Virus record (IMG/VR): IMGVR_UViG_3300012147_000006
Coordinates: 62,001 to 126,000 of that record
Source: a virus
DNA: 64,000 nucleotides
Strand: one strand, 5' to 3'
The notes under the pieces are model-generated. The model had not been told where the DNA came from. It worked only from the letters and a program-made list of their open reading frames with translations, and made no database searches. Positions 1 to 6,842 of this stretch are shown here, one piece after another. Each line of letters opens with the position of its first letter. The first letter of the stretch is position 1. The translations under genes and the position numbers were made by a program.

Positions 1-191
1 TCCTTACCCTGAATTTCTTTCAGGTCACTTACGTAAAATCTTCTTGGGTGTTTTACCACAGGCTTATTAACTCTCGTGTTAATTAGTCTCTCTGGCATAT
101 TCTTTTCTTTCACCAATTCTAAGTAATCAACTTCTTGGTATAAGAAAATGGTTAGCCCTATGAGTTTGAATGTTTCTACTTCGTAAATCAT
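1..191 (-). CDS. Hypothetical protein, 3' part cut by window edge
   Basis: Reads from ATG at 191 leftwards off the window; about 63 codons are visible, starting MIYEVETFKLIGL. The ATG overlaps the TAA of the preceding gene (TAATG), so the two are translationally coupled. No family recognised. Confidence 0.7.
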   Translation of the reverse strand, partial: MIYEVETFKLIGLTIFLYQEVDYLELVKEKNMPERLINTRVNKPVVKHPRRFYVSDLKEIQGK

Positions 192-463
192 TATATAAAA
201 CATTTTAAGTTAGAAACATCTTTCTTCATTTCTTTCTCAAATGAAGTGCCTTTTGCTTTGTATTGCTCTGCCTCATCTTCCATAATTGCAATAACAATTA
301 CTTTAGGGAGAATTGAAGGGTTTGAGTTTTCATCCCATTCGTCAACATCCAACGCTCCAGAGTTTAAAGCCTTATCAATCTTAGCCTCCATTTCTTTAAG
401 GGAGGTTTTTAACATTTTCTTTGCTAATGCTTTTATTTTCTTTTTCTTTGCTGAATTTGTCAT
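191..463 (-). CDS. Small Lys-rich hypothetical protein, 90 aa
   Basis: Starts MTNSAKKKKIKALAKKML, a basic, probably helical N-terminus, followed by an acidic middle. The frame is open further upstream, but that stretch is the translated promoter (CNFL-YRYTYI), so the ATG at 463 after the promoter at 487-515 is chosen. Shares TAATG with the gene after it. Function unknown. Confidence 0.75.
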   Translation of the reverse strand: MTNSAKKKKIKALAKKMLKTSLKEMEAKIDKALNSGALDVDEWDENSNPSILPKVIVIAIMEDEAEQYKAKGTSFEKEMKKDVSNLKCFI

Positions 464-486
464 GTCTAATGTATTGGTTATGTATG

Positions 487-515
487 TATAACGATATGAA
501 TTTAAAAAGTTACAA
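487..515 (-). promoter_or_regulatory. Early-type 29-bp promoter element, copy 1
   Basis: TTGTAACTTTTT, core AAATTCATA, TCGTTATA. A downstream ATAACC and an A/T-rich leader lead to the gene at 463. The stop of the 516-1100 gene directly abuts it. Confidence 0.85.
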
Positions 516-1100
516 TTATGCTTTAGAATTATAAGGTTCGCTTTGACCTTCAAAAGTTGGCTCTTCATTTAACCTTAAATCATAAGGTTCAGCGTTGAGG
601 TAGTAACTACAAGTGTAGCCTAATTCTTCAAGCCTTGCAATAAGTTTGTCGCAATCTTCATAAGTGTCCTCTAATTCACCAAGTTCAATTAAAAGGTCTT
701 GTACGTTTTGAGGAAGAAGTTCGTAGTGTTCAAATAAGTTAAGTGCCTCTTCATCACCATCAATATGAACAATATCATTTTCACGGTCTGCCCACACTTC
801 ACTATTGAATCTACACAATTCACAAATTGCAGTAAGTTCTTTTCCGTTTGGCAAATCTCTATCCCAAAATCCTGCACCATGTCCGCCACGAGTAAGCCAT
901 AAGTCATGACCTATTTGTTCGTCTGTCCATTCCTCAGTAAGCAAAGGGAGAGCTGCACCTAAGAAGCATTGCACTTGCAATATAGCATCTTTAATTGACT
1001 TGCTACTTACATTGCACTTAACTGACATATCGTCAATCTCATTTGTCCATAAAGCGGCTACTAAATAATGTTCTACTATGGTTGCTATATTTCTTTTCAT
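516..1100 (-). CDS. Conserved phage hypothetical with GHDLWLTRGGHGAGFWDR motif, 194 aa
   Basis: The central motif DEQIGHDLWLTRGGHGAGFWDR is one I recall from many phage and plasmid hypothetical proteins; it is followed by an acidic C-terminal half rich in Glu and Asp. No signal peptide or membrane segment. Driven by the element at 1125-1153. It is a cytosolic protein of unknown role, probably an early accessory protein. Confidence 0.85.
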   Translation of the reverse strand: MKRNIATIVEHYLVAALWTNEIDDMSVKCNVSSKSIKDAILQVQCFLGAALPLLTEEWTDEQIGHDLWLTRGGHGAGFWDRDLPNGKELTAICELCRFNSEVWADRENDIVHIDGDEEALNLFEHYELLPQNVQDLLIELGELEDTYEDCDKLIARLEELGYTCSYYLNAEPYDLRLNEEPTFEGQSEPYNSKA

Positions 1101-1124
1101 CTCTTTCTTATTTGGTTACAATAG

Positions 1125-1153
1125 TATAACGATAGGAATTCAAAAAGTTACAA
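1125..1153 (-). promoter_or_regulatory. Early-type promoter element, copy 2
   Basis: Core GAATTCCTA; TGTAACC lies 6 bases downstream. Drives the gene at 1100. Confidence 0.85.
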
Positions 1154-1154
1154 T

Positions 1155-1595
1155 TTATCTTGCATTGTATTCTACAATCTTAATACTTTTGTATGGAGAA
1201 CCAATTGCGCCACCACCTCCAGAAGAATCTGTTCTTTTAATTTCAAGGTGGCAAGGAATCCATCCCGTAGACTTTCCTACAATGAAACGAACTTTTTCTC
1301 CATAAGAAGTAACAACCTCTACTCTATGACCTTCTTTGCCAATTAATTCTGGAGTAAGCCCTGCTTTGCTTTGCCATCCAGTAGCAATGTTTTTCTCTCT
1401 TGCAAGGGAGACAAGCGTTTCGTAATTGTTGTATGCCTTCTTTGTTCCTTTGCGTGTTGGAATCAAATCTTCTCTATCCAATTCTTTTGCTAACTTAATA
1501 GTTTTGTTGTGGCAAACGTCAAAGCCTAAACAAGAGAATCCACCTCCGCAGGGAGTTACATATAATTTCTGTTCTTTATTTATTGAGCTTAACAT
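1155..1595 (-). CDS. Hypothetical protein with CGGGFSCLGFDVC motif, 146 aa
   Basis: N-terminus carries CGGGFSCLGFDVC, then a basic region (RKGTKKAYNNYETL), and a C-terminal half with GEKVRFIVGKSTGWIPCHLEI and a Gly-rich SSGGGGAIG loop. The last part looks like a beta-rich fold. I associate the pattern with phage and plasmid hypotheticals but can name no function. Confidence 0.8.
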   Translation of the reverse strand: MLSSINKEQKLYVTPCGGGFSCLGFDVCHNKTIKLAKELDREDLIPTRKGTKKAYNNYETLVSLAREKNIATGWQSKAGLTPELIGKEGHRVEVVTSYGEKVRFIVGKSTGWIPCHLEIKRTDSSGGGGAIGSPYKSIKIVEYNAR

Positions 1596-1621
1596 AATTT
1601 ATTTTTATTTGGTTACAACTA

Positions 1622-1650
1622 TATAACGATAGGAATTCAAAAAGTTACAA
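1622..1650 (-). promoter_or_regulatory. Early-type promoter element, copy 3
   Basis: Core GAATTCCTA, identical to copy 2. Drives the gene at 1595. Confidence 0.85.
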
Positions 1651-1653
1651 AAC

Positions 1654-1683
1654 AAAAAGGGAGACTTTGAAAATCCCCCTTTC
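1654..1683 (-). terminator. Intrinsic terminator after the 1721-2416 gene
   Basis: On the minus strand AAAGGGGGATTTTC pairs with the following GTCTCCCTTT, then a T-run; it lies just before promoter copy 3. Confidence 0.65.
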
Positions 1684-1720
1684 TGACCGCAGGTATAGAC
1701 CTGCTTTGCTGGTCGCAAAT

Positions 1721-2416
1721 TTATAAACTTGGTAGTACTCTGTAAATTACTGGCACTTTTGCTTTAATCAACTCTTTAAGTTTTTCAACTCTTTGCTTAA
1801 TGTTCCAATTAATTTCTCCATCAATTGTGCTTTGTGCATGGTCAAGAAGTCCGCTTTTGTCGTGGTCATACCCGTAGAATCCACCACAAGAACCGTCCTC
1901 AACTTCTTCACCGTCTTTATCTTTAACAGTGAATTGGTAAACTTGTCCGCTAATGTAGTTGTCGTATGTTTCAACGTCACTCACCATAAAGTCTGTAAGA
2001 ATTTCTTCTCTTGTCTTACCTTTGTATTTTTCGTCATCACCTTTTGCTAAAGTTTTGGCATATGCTTTTGTCCATCCAATTTCTTTAGCCTTTGCTTCAT
2101 TAATGAAAATGAATCCTACTTGTCCTGAATCCCAACCACAACTGAATCCCGTTGTGTTCATTGTAATTCCTGAATGGTCATACAAGTAAAGTGGCAAAAT
2201 TACAATTGGCTTTTTTTGCTTTACAATTGCTTTTTTAACATCAGCCCAACTATTGCATCCGTCAAGGTCAACCCCATGCTTTTCGTCACCTAAAGAGTAA
2301 CGTCCGTGTTGACAAACCATTATTGTTTCATTGTCCCAAGCTGTACGTGGGTTCATTGGACAATCATCACTTTCAATCTCAATTGAATATCCTTTATAAT
2401 CTACTGACTCACTCAT
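1721..2416 (-). CDS. Conserved phage hypothetical, LPLYLYDHSGITMNT motif, 231 aa
   Basis: Residues 17-50 (DDCPMNPRTAWDNETIMVC, YSLGDEKHG) and the segment LPLYLYDHSGITMNTTGFSC followed by WDSGQVGFIF match a family I have seen repeatedly in phages of many hosts. The C-terminus has a GSCGGFYGYD loop. No transmembrane segment. The function of the family is not known to me. It is the longest gene of the early region apart from partial reads. Confidence 0.85.
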   Translation of the reverse strand: MSESVDYKGYSIEIESDDCPMNPRTAWDNETIMVCQHGRYSLGDEKHGVDLDGCNSWADVKKAIVKQKKPIVILPLYLYDHSGITMNTTGFSCGWDSGQVGFIFINEAKAKEIGWTKAYAKTLAKGDDEKYKGKTREEILTDFMVSDVETYDNYISGQVYQFTVKDKDGEEVEDGSCGGFYGYDHDKSGLLDHAQSTIDGEINWNIKQRVEKLKELIKAKVPVIYRVLPSL

Positions 2417-2445
2417 AATTTCTTTTATTTATTTGGTTATACCTA

Positions 2446-2474
2446 TATAACGATAGGAATTTAAAAAGTTACAA
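2446..2474 (-). promoter_or_regulatory. Early-type promoter element, copy 4
   Basis: Core AAATTCCTA. Drives the gene at 2416. Confidence 0.85.
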
Positions 2475-2476
2475 AA

Positions 2477-2815
2477 TCAATTCAATGTACATTCAAAATG
2501 TTGCAATGCGTCTGCAATAGCATATTTTTCTGTATTACCTTTTGCTGACAAATGTACATTGTACTTTCCGCTATAAGGGTTACAGTTAAATTTACCTTTT
2601 GCTTTGTCAACCTCTTCAAATCTACTGTAAACAGTATAAAGAAATTTTTGAGAGCCATACAGCGTAATATTCAACTTACCTGCAATTGTATTCAAAACAA
2701 ATTGAGTATCACTAAACTCTTGCTTTACAATTGTTGCGCCCATATCTAATAAGCCCTTTTTAATTGCTTCAACAAAGTTGTTTTGTTTTTTTAGAGTAAT
2801 ATTATCGTGTGCCAT
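2477..2815 (-). CDS. Hypothetical protein with CNPYSGKYNVHLS motif, 112 aa
   Basis: The C-terminal half has KFNCNPYSGKYNVHLSAKG, a segment I recall in other phage hypotheticals. N-terminus helical (NFVEAIKKGLLDMGATIV). Small soluble protein of unknown role. Confidence 0.75.
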   Translation of the reverse strand: MAHDNITLKKQNNFVEAIKKGLLDMGATIVKQEFSDTQFVLNTIAGKLNITLYGSQKFLYTVYSRFEEVDKAKGKFNCNPYSGKYNVHLSAKGNTEKYAIADALQHFECTLN

Positions 2816-2839
2816 AATGTTTTTATTTGGTTATACCTA

Positions 2840-2868
2840 TATAACGATATGAATTCAAAAAGTTACAA
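2840..2868 (-). promoter_or_regulatory. Early-type promoter element, copy 5
   Basis: Core GAATTCATA. Drives the gene at 2815. Confidence 0.85.
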
Positions 2869-2957
2869 TTCCATTCGTCATGATGATAGCACCAGACTTT
2901 CGGGCAGGAGTGGATTACTCTTACGATAGGTAAAAAAGAAAACCTATCGGACATTTG
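2869..2957 (-). ncRNA. Candidate small RNA a (no ORF behind a promoter)
   Basis: The 89 bases between promoter copy 6 and copy 5 hold no credible ORF. The transcript would start with a CCTATCG repeat able to pair with a second copy, then GTAAGAGTAATCCACTCC and TGCCCG, similar to the candidates at 14959 and 17904. The 3' part has CATCATGACGAATGG. Confidence 0.45.
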
Positions 2958-2986
2958 TATAACGATAGGTTTTCAAAAAGTTACAA
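2958..2986 (-). promoter_or_regulatory. Early-type promoter element, copy 6 (no ORF)
   Basis: Core GAAAACCTA. No ORF follows; see candidate small RNA a. Confidence 0.8.
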
Positions 2987-2988
2987 AT

Positions 2989-3138
2989 CTAAATTTCGTT
3001 TCCGTCCTCATCAACTTCATAGCCCCGTGGGTTCTTAATATCTTCCTCCTCACATCTATCACAGTATGCAAGTTTTGGGTTTTCAGTATCTTTGCCTAAG
3101 TTGTTTCCACACTCAGGGTACGTTAAATCACAAGCCAT
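2989..3138 (-). CDS. Small zinc-ribbon protein, 49 aa
   Basis: MACDLTYPECGNN and AYCDRCEEED give two Cys pairs about 23 residues apart, a likely zinc knuckle. The C-terminus is acidic. The ATG lies two bases after the stop of the 3141-3536 gene, so it is the second gene of that unit. Function unknown. Confidence 0.75.
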   Translation of the reverse strand: MACDLTYPECGNNLGKDTENPKLAYCDRCEEEDIKNPRGYEVDEDGNEI

Positions 3139-3140
3139 AA

Positions 3141-3536
3141 TTATACAGTTTTTACGTTACTTAATTTTAGGTGAAAATTCTTATCACTAACTTGAAAGAA
3201 TTGGTCTTGAAGTTCTACTTCTCCTTCGTAAACTCCCACAATGTCAATCATGAAAATTCGAATTGTAGTCTTATCTTCTCTCAAAGGCACTTCATTGTTA
3301 CATGAGTAGTTGAGGTCATTTGGTTTGCAGAATTTTTTAATACCCCAAAAGTTGTTTGAAGTAATACTTGCATCTCTAATGGTAATACCATTTACAACCT
3401 TTCCCGTTAAAGAGTCTAAGTACTTTTTAAGCTCACGGTAAATGTAATTGTGCTTGCCTGCATTGGTCTTGTAGGTTTCGTATTTCTTTGGGCTTATGTA
3501 GAAGTCTATAATTGCTCCTGCTAATAATATTTTCAT
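3141..3536 (-). CDS. Hypothetical protein, 131 aa
   Basis: Starts MKILLAGAIIDFYISPKK; upstream in-frame codons are translated promoter sequence and are excluded. Mixed alpha/beta composition, no motif recognised. First gene of a two-gene unit with the zinc-ribbon gene. Confidence 0.75.
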   Translation of the reverse strand: MKILLAGAIIDFYISPKKYETYKTNAGKHNYIYRELKKYLDSLTGKVVNGITIRDASITSNNFWGIKKFCKPNDLNYSCNNEVPLREDKTTIRIFMIDIVGVYEGEVELQDQFFQVSDKNFHLKLSNVKTV

Positions 3537-3559
3537 AATGTATTGTTTGGTTATGTATG

Positions 3560-3588
3560 TATAACGATAGCAATTCAAAAAGTTACAA
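3560..3588 (-). promoter_or_regulatory. Early-type promoter element, copy 7
   Basis: Core GAATTGCTA; drives the gene pair at 3536. Confidence 0.85.
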
Positions 3589-3593
3589 GACAC

Positions 3594-3632
3594 AAAAAAG
3601 CCAGCGCTTAAAACCTCTTAAAAGCGCTGGCC
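3594..3632 (-). terminator. Strong intrinsic terminator
   Basis: GCCAGCGCTT pairs with AAGCGCTGGC around a loop containing AAGAGG, followed on the minus strand by TTTTTT. It ends the RNA begun at promoter copy 8. Confidence 0.8.
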
Positions 3633-3761
3633 TAAATTTGCATGGTCCCTAAAACCTCTTAAAGGCTTGATGCATGCGAGCGCTCGAAAAACGCATGGAC
3701 CATAGGTCCCACATCGTAATATATTTCAAAGTATCATGGTCCCTCTCTTGGTCCCTACAAA
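3633..3761 (-). ncRNA. Candidate structured small RNA with GGGACC repeats
   Basis: Between promoter copy 8 and the terminator at 3594-3632. The RNA would carry GGGACC four times (one as GGGACCTATGGTCC, a hairpin), the palindrome GAGCGCTC, and the segment TTTAAGAGGTTTTA twice, the second within the terminator loop. A 21-codon ORF from ATG TGG GAC is possible, but the repeats and palindromes favour RNA function. Confidence 0.5.
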
Positions 3762-3790
3762 TATAACGATGAGAATCTAAAAAGTTACAA
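3762..3790 (-). promoter_or_regulatory. Early-type promoter element, copy 8 (no clear ORF)
   Basis: Core AGATTCTCA. Precedes the GGGACC-repeat RNA candidate. Confidence 0.8.
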
Positions 3791-3818
3791 CAGCTGAAGA
3801 AATTAATTTTTAATGCAC

Positions 3819-3850
3819 AAAAAAGTCCTTACTCAATAGTAAGGACTTTC
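3819..3850 (-). terminator. Intrinsic terminator
   Basis: AAGTCCTTACTATTGAGTAAGGACTT followed by T-run on the minus strand, 16 bases after the stop of the 3866-4441 gene. Confidence 0.85.
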
Positions 3851-3865
3851 AATATAATATAATGT

Positions 3866-4441
3866 TTATAAGTTGTATTTGGTAAACTTACCCACGTTGG
3901 TTGCAATGTCCTTGACTAACTTGGGACTGGCATAACCATATATTTCGTTGTAATTGGTGACGTACTCGGTCAAATTTGGTATGGGTTCATTCAATGTAAA
4001 GTTATTAACACTAAAGGTAAACTCGGTCAAATTTGGTATAGGTTTATTGTCGCTCAAAGTAAACTCTGTCAAATTTGGTATGGGTTCATTCAAGGTAAAC
4101 TTATCTATATTCGTGGAATAGCCGTCATCAATAGGTATGTCAAACTTTAAGTTAGAGGTGTACAAGCCTTCCGTGTTCACGGCAAACTCAAAGTCCTCCC
4201 CCACACTTGCGCTATTCACAGACACGTCTGCTGACTGAAAGTCATAACTGACTTGCTCAGTTTCAACGTTAAAGGTAAATTCAGTTACCACTGGCACGAA
4301 TTCAAATGCTACTGCATCAACGTGTGCGCTTTCAATGACAAACTCTGTGTTGTCGTTATTGCTATCAGAATCTGAAGCAAAGGCATTTGAGGAAAATGCT
4401 ACCATCAAGCCGACTACGGCTATCGCAAATAATTTTTTCAT
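3866..4441 (-). CDS. Secreted repeat protein with signal peptide, 191 aa
   Basis: MKKLFAIAVVGLMVAFSSNAFAS is a classic Sec signal peptide with predicted cleavage after AFA. The mature part is acidic and strand-prone, and near residues 115-165 repeats the unit FTLNEPIPNLTEF / NKPIPNLTEFTF / FTLNEPIPNLTEY at about 20-residue spacing. Export to periplasm or outside is inferred. A dedicated promoter (4477-4505) and strong terminator make it a single-gene unit. A surface or periplasmic role such as superinfection exclusion is only a guess. Confidence 0.85.
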   Translation of the reverse strand: MKKLFAIAVVGLMVAFSSNAFASDSDSNNDNTEFVIESAHVDAVAFEFVPVVTEFTFNVETEQVSYDFQSADVSVNSASVGEDFEFAVNTEGLYTSNLKFDIPIDDGYSTNIDKFTLNEPIPNLTEFTLSDNKPIPNLTEFTFSVNNFTLNEPIPNLTEYVTNYNEIYGYASPKLVKDIATNVGKFTKYNL

Positions 4442-4476
4442 TCTTTTGGGTTTTAATTAATTTATTGGTTCATTTA

Positions 4477-4505
4477 TATAACGATGAGTTATCAAAAAGT
4501 TACAA
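4477..4505 (-). promoter_or_regulatory. Early-type promoter element, copy 9
   Basis: Core GATAACTCA. Drives the secreted-protein gene; leader contains GAACC instead of TGTAACC. Confidence 0.85.
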
Positions 4506-4586
4506 ATTTCGTTGTGACCACTCTTTAGGTCAGTTTATTATTTCAGATTTGTACTTTTTGAATGGCTCGTTTGCTATTCTTGTTTG
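4506..4586 (-). ncRNA. Candidate small RNA behind orphan promoter
   Basis: Contains no ATG ORF of note on the minus strand. The RNA could fold with GACC...GGTC around CTAAAGAGT. Runs directly into promoter copy 9. Confidence 0.35.
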
Positions 4587-4615
4587 TATAACGATGGTAA
4601 TTTAAAAAGTTACAA
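4587..4615 (-). promoter_or_regulatory. Early-type promoter element, copy 10 (no ORF)
   Basis: Core AAATTACCA. Confidence 0.8.
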
Positions 4616-4619
4616 TTTC

Positions 4620-4925
4620 TTATCTGCTCTTAACTTTTTCAATTGCCTCAGTTCCTGAGTTAATCATTTTAATCACTTCTTTCCACTCTCCTGCATCAGC
4701 AGCCCACTCAATATCGTGAATTGTATGTTTCATTTGCCAATTGCTTAAGGCAAATCCCATCCCTGACATTTTAAAGTCACCACTATCATTTTTTCTGAAT
4801 CTAAGCGTCCCAACGTTATCACACATACAACTTATTGTTGTGAAAATAACCTCTCTCGACTGTTTGCTTACCTCCAACTTTGGAGGACTAATTCTTAATG
4901 CTCTGTATTTGTTGTTGTGTGCCAT
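4620..4925 (-). CDS. Hypothetical protein, 101 aa
   Basis: Start chosen at MAHNNKYRALRISPPKLEV, the first ATG after the promoter. The C-terminal half DIEWAADAGEWKEVIKMINSG is helical and resembles parts of other small phage proteins. Two Cys (SCMCDN). Function unknown. Confidence 0.75.
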   Translation of the reverse strand: MAHNNKYRALRISPPKLEVSKQSREVIFTTISCMCDNVGTLRFRKNDSGDFKMSGMGFALSNWQMKHTIHDIEWAADAGEWKEVIKMINSGTEAIEKVKSR

Positions 4926-4950
4926 GTTTTTTTGTTTTTTGTTACAAGTA

Positions 4951-4979
4951 TATAACGACATGAATTTGAAAAGTTACAA
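4951..4979 (-). promoter_or_regulatory. Early-type promoter element, copy 11 (variant)
   Basis: Core AAATTCATG; the T-run reads TTTTC rather than TTTTT. Drives the gene at 4925. Confidence 0.8.
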
Positions 4980-5447
4980 TTACATGCAACGCTCCATTGT
5001 TTTGTCGTCTTCAATTTCTTTTTGTTCAAGCAATTCAAGAATCTCATCAATAATGTCTTCCTCAAGCTCTTCGTAGCTCAAATCTCCTTCTGAAATTTCA
5101 GTTTCATTGTGGTAAGTAAAAATACCCACACCATCTGTCGAGAATCTTTCAACTAAAACTGAAATATTATTTCTGTTAGTTCCTGTGCTACTAATACAAG
5201 GAGAGCCATCTGCTTCAAGGTCGCAAGTTGACGTACTGTCATCACAACACTTTCTAAGAATTCTTTTTATCTCAGCAATCTTTTGGTCTTTTGAGGTTCC
5301 TACCTCTTCTACTGACAATGTGAATGAATGGGGTTTAAGTGTCATCTCATTCATTTCATCTCCACCAAGAACGTCACAGAATAAATCCATAAGCAAACTT
5401 GTTTGTGCATCCGTTAGGTCGCCAGTATTTATTGTTAATTTTTTCAT
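4980..5447 (-). CDS. Acidic hypothetical protein, 155 aa; leaderless-type start
   Basis: Starts MKKLTINTGDLTDAQ. The ATG lies only 5 bases after the TTATA of the promoter (TTATACTAATATG), so the mRNA may have almost no leader. The protein has a Cys-rich stretch (KCCDDSTSTC) and a very acidic C-terminus (ELEEDIIDEILELLEQ). Function unknown. Confidence 0.8.
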   Translation of the reverse strand: MKKLTINTGDLTDAQTSLLMDLFCDVLGGDEMNEMTLKPHSFTLSVEEVGTSKDQKIAEIKRILRKCCDDSTSTCDLEADGSPCISSTGTNRNNISVLVERFSTDGVGIFTYHNETEISEGDLSYEELEEDIIDEILELLEQKEIEDDKTMERCM

Positions 5448-5452
5448 ATTAG

Positions 5453-5481
5453 TATAACGATGAGGTTTCAAAAAGTTACAA
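5453..5481 (-). promoter_or_regulatory. Early-type promoter element, copy 12 (leaderless class)
   Basis: Core GAAACCTCA. No TGTAACC downstream; ATG follows after CTAAT. Confidence 0.85.
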
Positions 5482-5485
5482 ATAG

Positions 5486-5515
5486 AAAAAGCCCAGAAGA
5501 ATTTCCTCTGAGCTC
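5486..5515 (-). terminator. Intrinsic terminator, imperfect
   Basis: GAGCTCAGAGGAAATTCTTCTGGGC then T-run on the minus strand, downstream of the HNH gene. The 5516-5595 gap holds no further feature I can name. Confidence 0.55.
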
Positions 5516-5595
5516 TAACTAATATAAATAACAAAACAACTGAATATGAAAACAATCGTTGTGTTAATATAATAAATTAGATATTAAAAATCAAG

Positions 5596-6126
5596 TTACT
5601 CTTTGAATAAAATTCCACTATAATTTTTTGATTCTTTAATTAAATTTTCATTTTGATAATCTGAATGTTCAAGTCGATGACACAAAGCGCAAAGTAAATC
5701 ACATTTATCAAGCTCCTGCTTAACAAGTTTCCATGTTTTATTTGCAACTGTTAGAGCACTAATTCCAAAACTTTTTTCTTCTGAAACTCTGTGGTGAAAA
5801 TCAAATCCAGATATATCACCAGACCAGTCGCATCTTTTACATTTATTTCCAAGATATTCAACAGATGTTTTTCTTTCAATATACCTTCTAACCTTAGTCA
5901 TACAAGTACCGCATTTTGTTCTTTTTCTTGAATTGTTAGTTATTTCTCTTCTACAGATTGAACATTTTATATTTACAGACTTCCTTAGTTGAACCCCATT
6001 TCTTTCAAGAATTAGGTATACATTTTTTCTTTGTATTTTTACAATCTTAGAAATATTAGTACAAGTTTCTCCTTCTTCGGTATATAATCGAATAATATCT
6101 TTTTCTCTGTCTTTATTTTTCATCAT
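5596..6126 (-). CDS. HNH homing-type endonuclease, 176 aa
   Basis: N-terminal ~45 residues look like a helix-turn-helix (DIIRLYTEEGETCTNISKIV). Two Cys pairs follow (CSIC, CGTC), then CKRC, FDFHHR and LLCALCHRLEH, the pattern of a zinc-bound HNH nuclease. Likely a free-standing mobile endonuclease. Unlike every neighbour it has no early element; CTATTTAT overlaps its start (6126-6133). A bidirectional terminator isolates it from the tRNA. Confidence 0.85.
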   Translation of the reverse strand: MMKNKDREKDIIRLYTEEGETCTNISKIVKIQRKNVYLILERNGVQLRKSVNIKCSICRREITNNSRKRTKCGTCMTKVRRYIERKTSVEYLGNKCKRCDWSGDISGFDFHHRVSEEKSFGISALTVANKTWKLVKQELDKCDLLCALCHRLEHSDYQNENLIKESKNYSGILFKE

Positions 6127-6133
6127 AAATAGT
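6126..6133 (-). promoter_or_regulatory. Late-type CTATTTAT motif before HNH gene
   Basis: CTATTTATGATG with the ATG within it. The only late-type motif I noticed upstream of a gene in the first 21 kb. Confidence 0.5.
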
Positions 6134-6142
6134 ATGAAAAAT

Positions 6143-6190
6143 AAAAAGACTCACTTATAAATTGATTAAAAATCTAAGTGAGTCTTTTTT
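6143..6190. terminator. Bidirectional terminator between tRNA and HNH gene
   Basis: AAAAAGACTCACTTA pairs with TAAGTGAGTCTTTTT over about 15 bp, with T-runs in both directions. It starts 2 bases after the tRNA 3' end. Confidence 0.85.
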
Positions 6191-6192
6191 AG

Positions 6193-6284
6193 TGGAGAGA
6201 GCAAGATTCGAACTTGCGACACACGGGTGTTCAGCGCCGCTGCTCTACCTGATTCTTTTACAGAACTCTCTGAGCTACCTCTCC
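6193..6284 (-). tRNA. tRNA-Phe-like (anticodon GAA) with enlarged D-loop
   Basis: Acceptor GGAGAGG pairs with TCTCTCC; T-arm GCAAG-TTCGAAT-CTTGC is perfect; D-stem GCTC/GAGC. The anticodon arm GCGG...CCGT holds CTGAACA, giving GAA (Phe), but with one extra base in the stem and C at position 37. The D-loop is 26 bases instead of about 8, holding an extra mini-hairpin TTCT-GTAAA-AGAA. No CCA encoded. Total 92 bases. It could be a functional variant, an inactive relic, or a decoy for anticodon nucleases; the first cannot be assumed. Confidence 0.7.
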
Positions 6285-6344
6285 TTCGTGTAGACAATAT
6301 ATAAAAGTATTTTTAGAATATCAAGTGGTAATCGAAGCGTATTT

Positions 6345-6482
6345 TTAAAAAAGAATGAGCAATAGCTTCACTTGGTTTTTAAACCATCTTTTGCAGGTTA
6401 TTAGCATTGTTGACCATCCGAAAGGGTTATCTTGCTTTTTACCGCTACTACTCATATTCTTGTACAAACCGTTAGCAAACAT
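6345..6482 (-). CDS. Small basic, possibly membrane-active protein, 45 aa
   Basis: Starts MFANGLYKNM with TAATG overlap to the gene before it and ends FKNQVKLLLILF, a short hydrophobic tail too brief for a clear transmembrane helix. No homology recognised; coupling to the upstream gene is the main support. Confidence 0.5.
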   Translation of the reverse strand: MFANGLYKNMSSSGKKQDNPFGWSTMLITCKRWFKNQVKLLLILF

Positions 6483-6694
6483 TAGAGGTTATCAATCTCT
6501 TTCATTACCTCTGTGTAGTAATCAAACTTTTTATCTGCTATTGTTGTAACTGCATCTAATATAGCTTGTACACAAATTTTTGTGCGTTCTTTTGCTCTTT
6601 CAATCTCCTTTAAGTGTCCTTGTTTATCATAATCAAATACACTCCCTTGGTAAAATTTGTTACCTAATTCGTTTGCTTTTTCTTTTGGTGTCAT
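6482..6694 (-). CDS. Helical hypothetical protein, 70 aa
   Basis: MTPKEKANELGNKFYQGSVF then Lys/Glu-rich helices ending YYTEVMKEIDNL. This helical type (acronym-less, often DnaT-like in databases) is common in Bacteroidota phages. Preceded by an unusually long leader. Confidence 0.75.
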   Translation of the reverse strand: MTPKEKANELGNKFYQGSVFDYDKQGHLKEIERAKERTKICVQAILDAVTTIADKKFDYYTEVMKEIDNL

Positions 6695-6808
6695 AATTTA
6701 TTTTTTGTGTTGAGTCACGCCAGCATCTTACTGGATAGATACGAGGTTAAGGGAATCGTACCAATACCGTTGCAGCATCTTAAATCAGTTCGCCTTTGGT
6801 TCTAAATA
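6695..6808 (-). promoter_or_regulatory. Long 5' leader with repeated AAGATGCTG
   Basis: The 114-base leader is several times longer than others in the region. It holds AAGATGCTG twice and a 16-codon ORF (MLQRYWYDSLNLVSIQ). It may be a structured or attenuating leader. Confidence 0.4.
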
Positions 6809-6837
6809 TATAACGATAGGATTTCAAAAAGTTACAA
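6809..6837 (-). promoter_or_regulatory. Early-type promoter element, copy 13
   Basis: Core GAAATCCTA. Drives the long-leader unit ending at 6345. Confidence 0.85.
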
Positions 6838-6842
6838 AAGGC

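Noticed and set aside
6355-6549. 64-codon plus-strand ORF
   Set aside because: Antisense to two coupled minus genes; no promoter on the plus strand.
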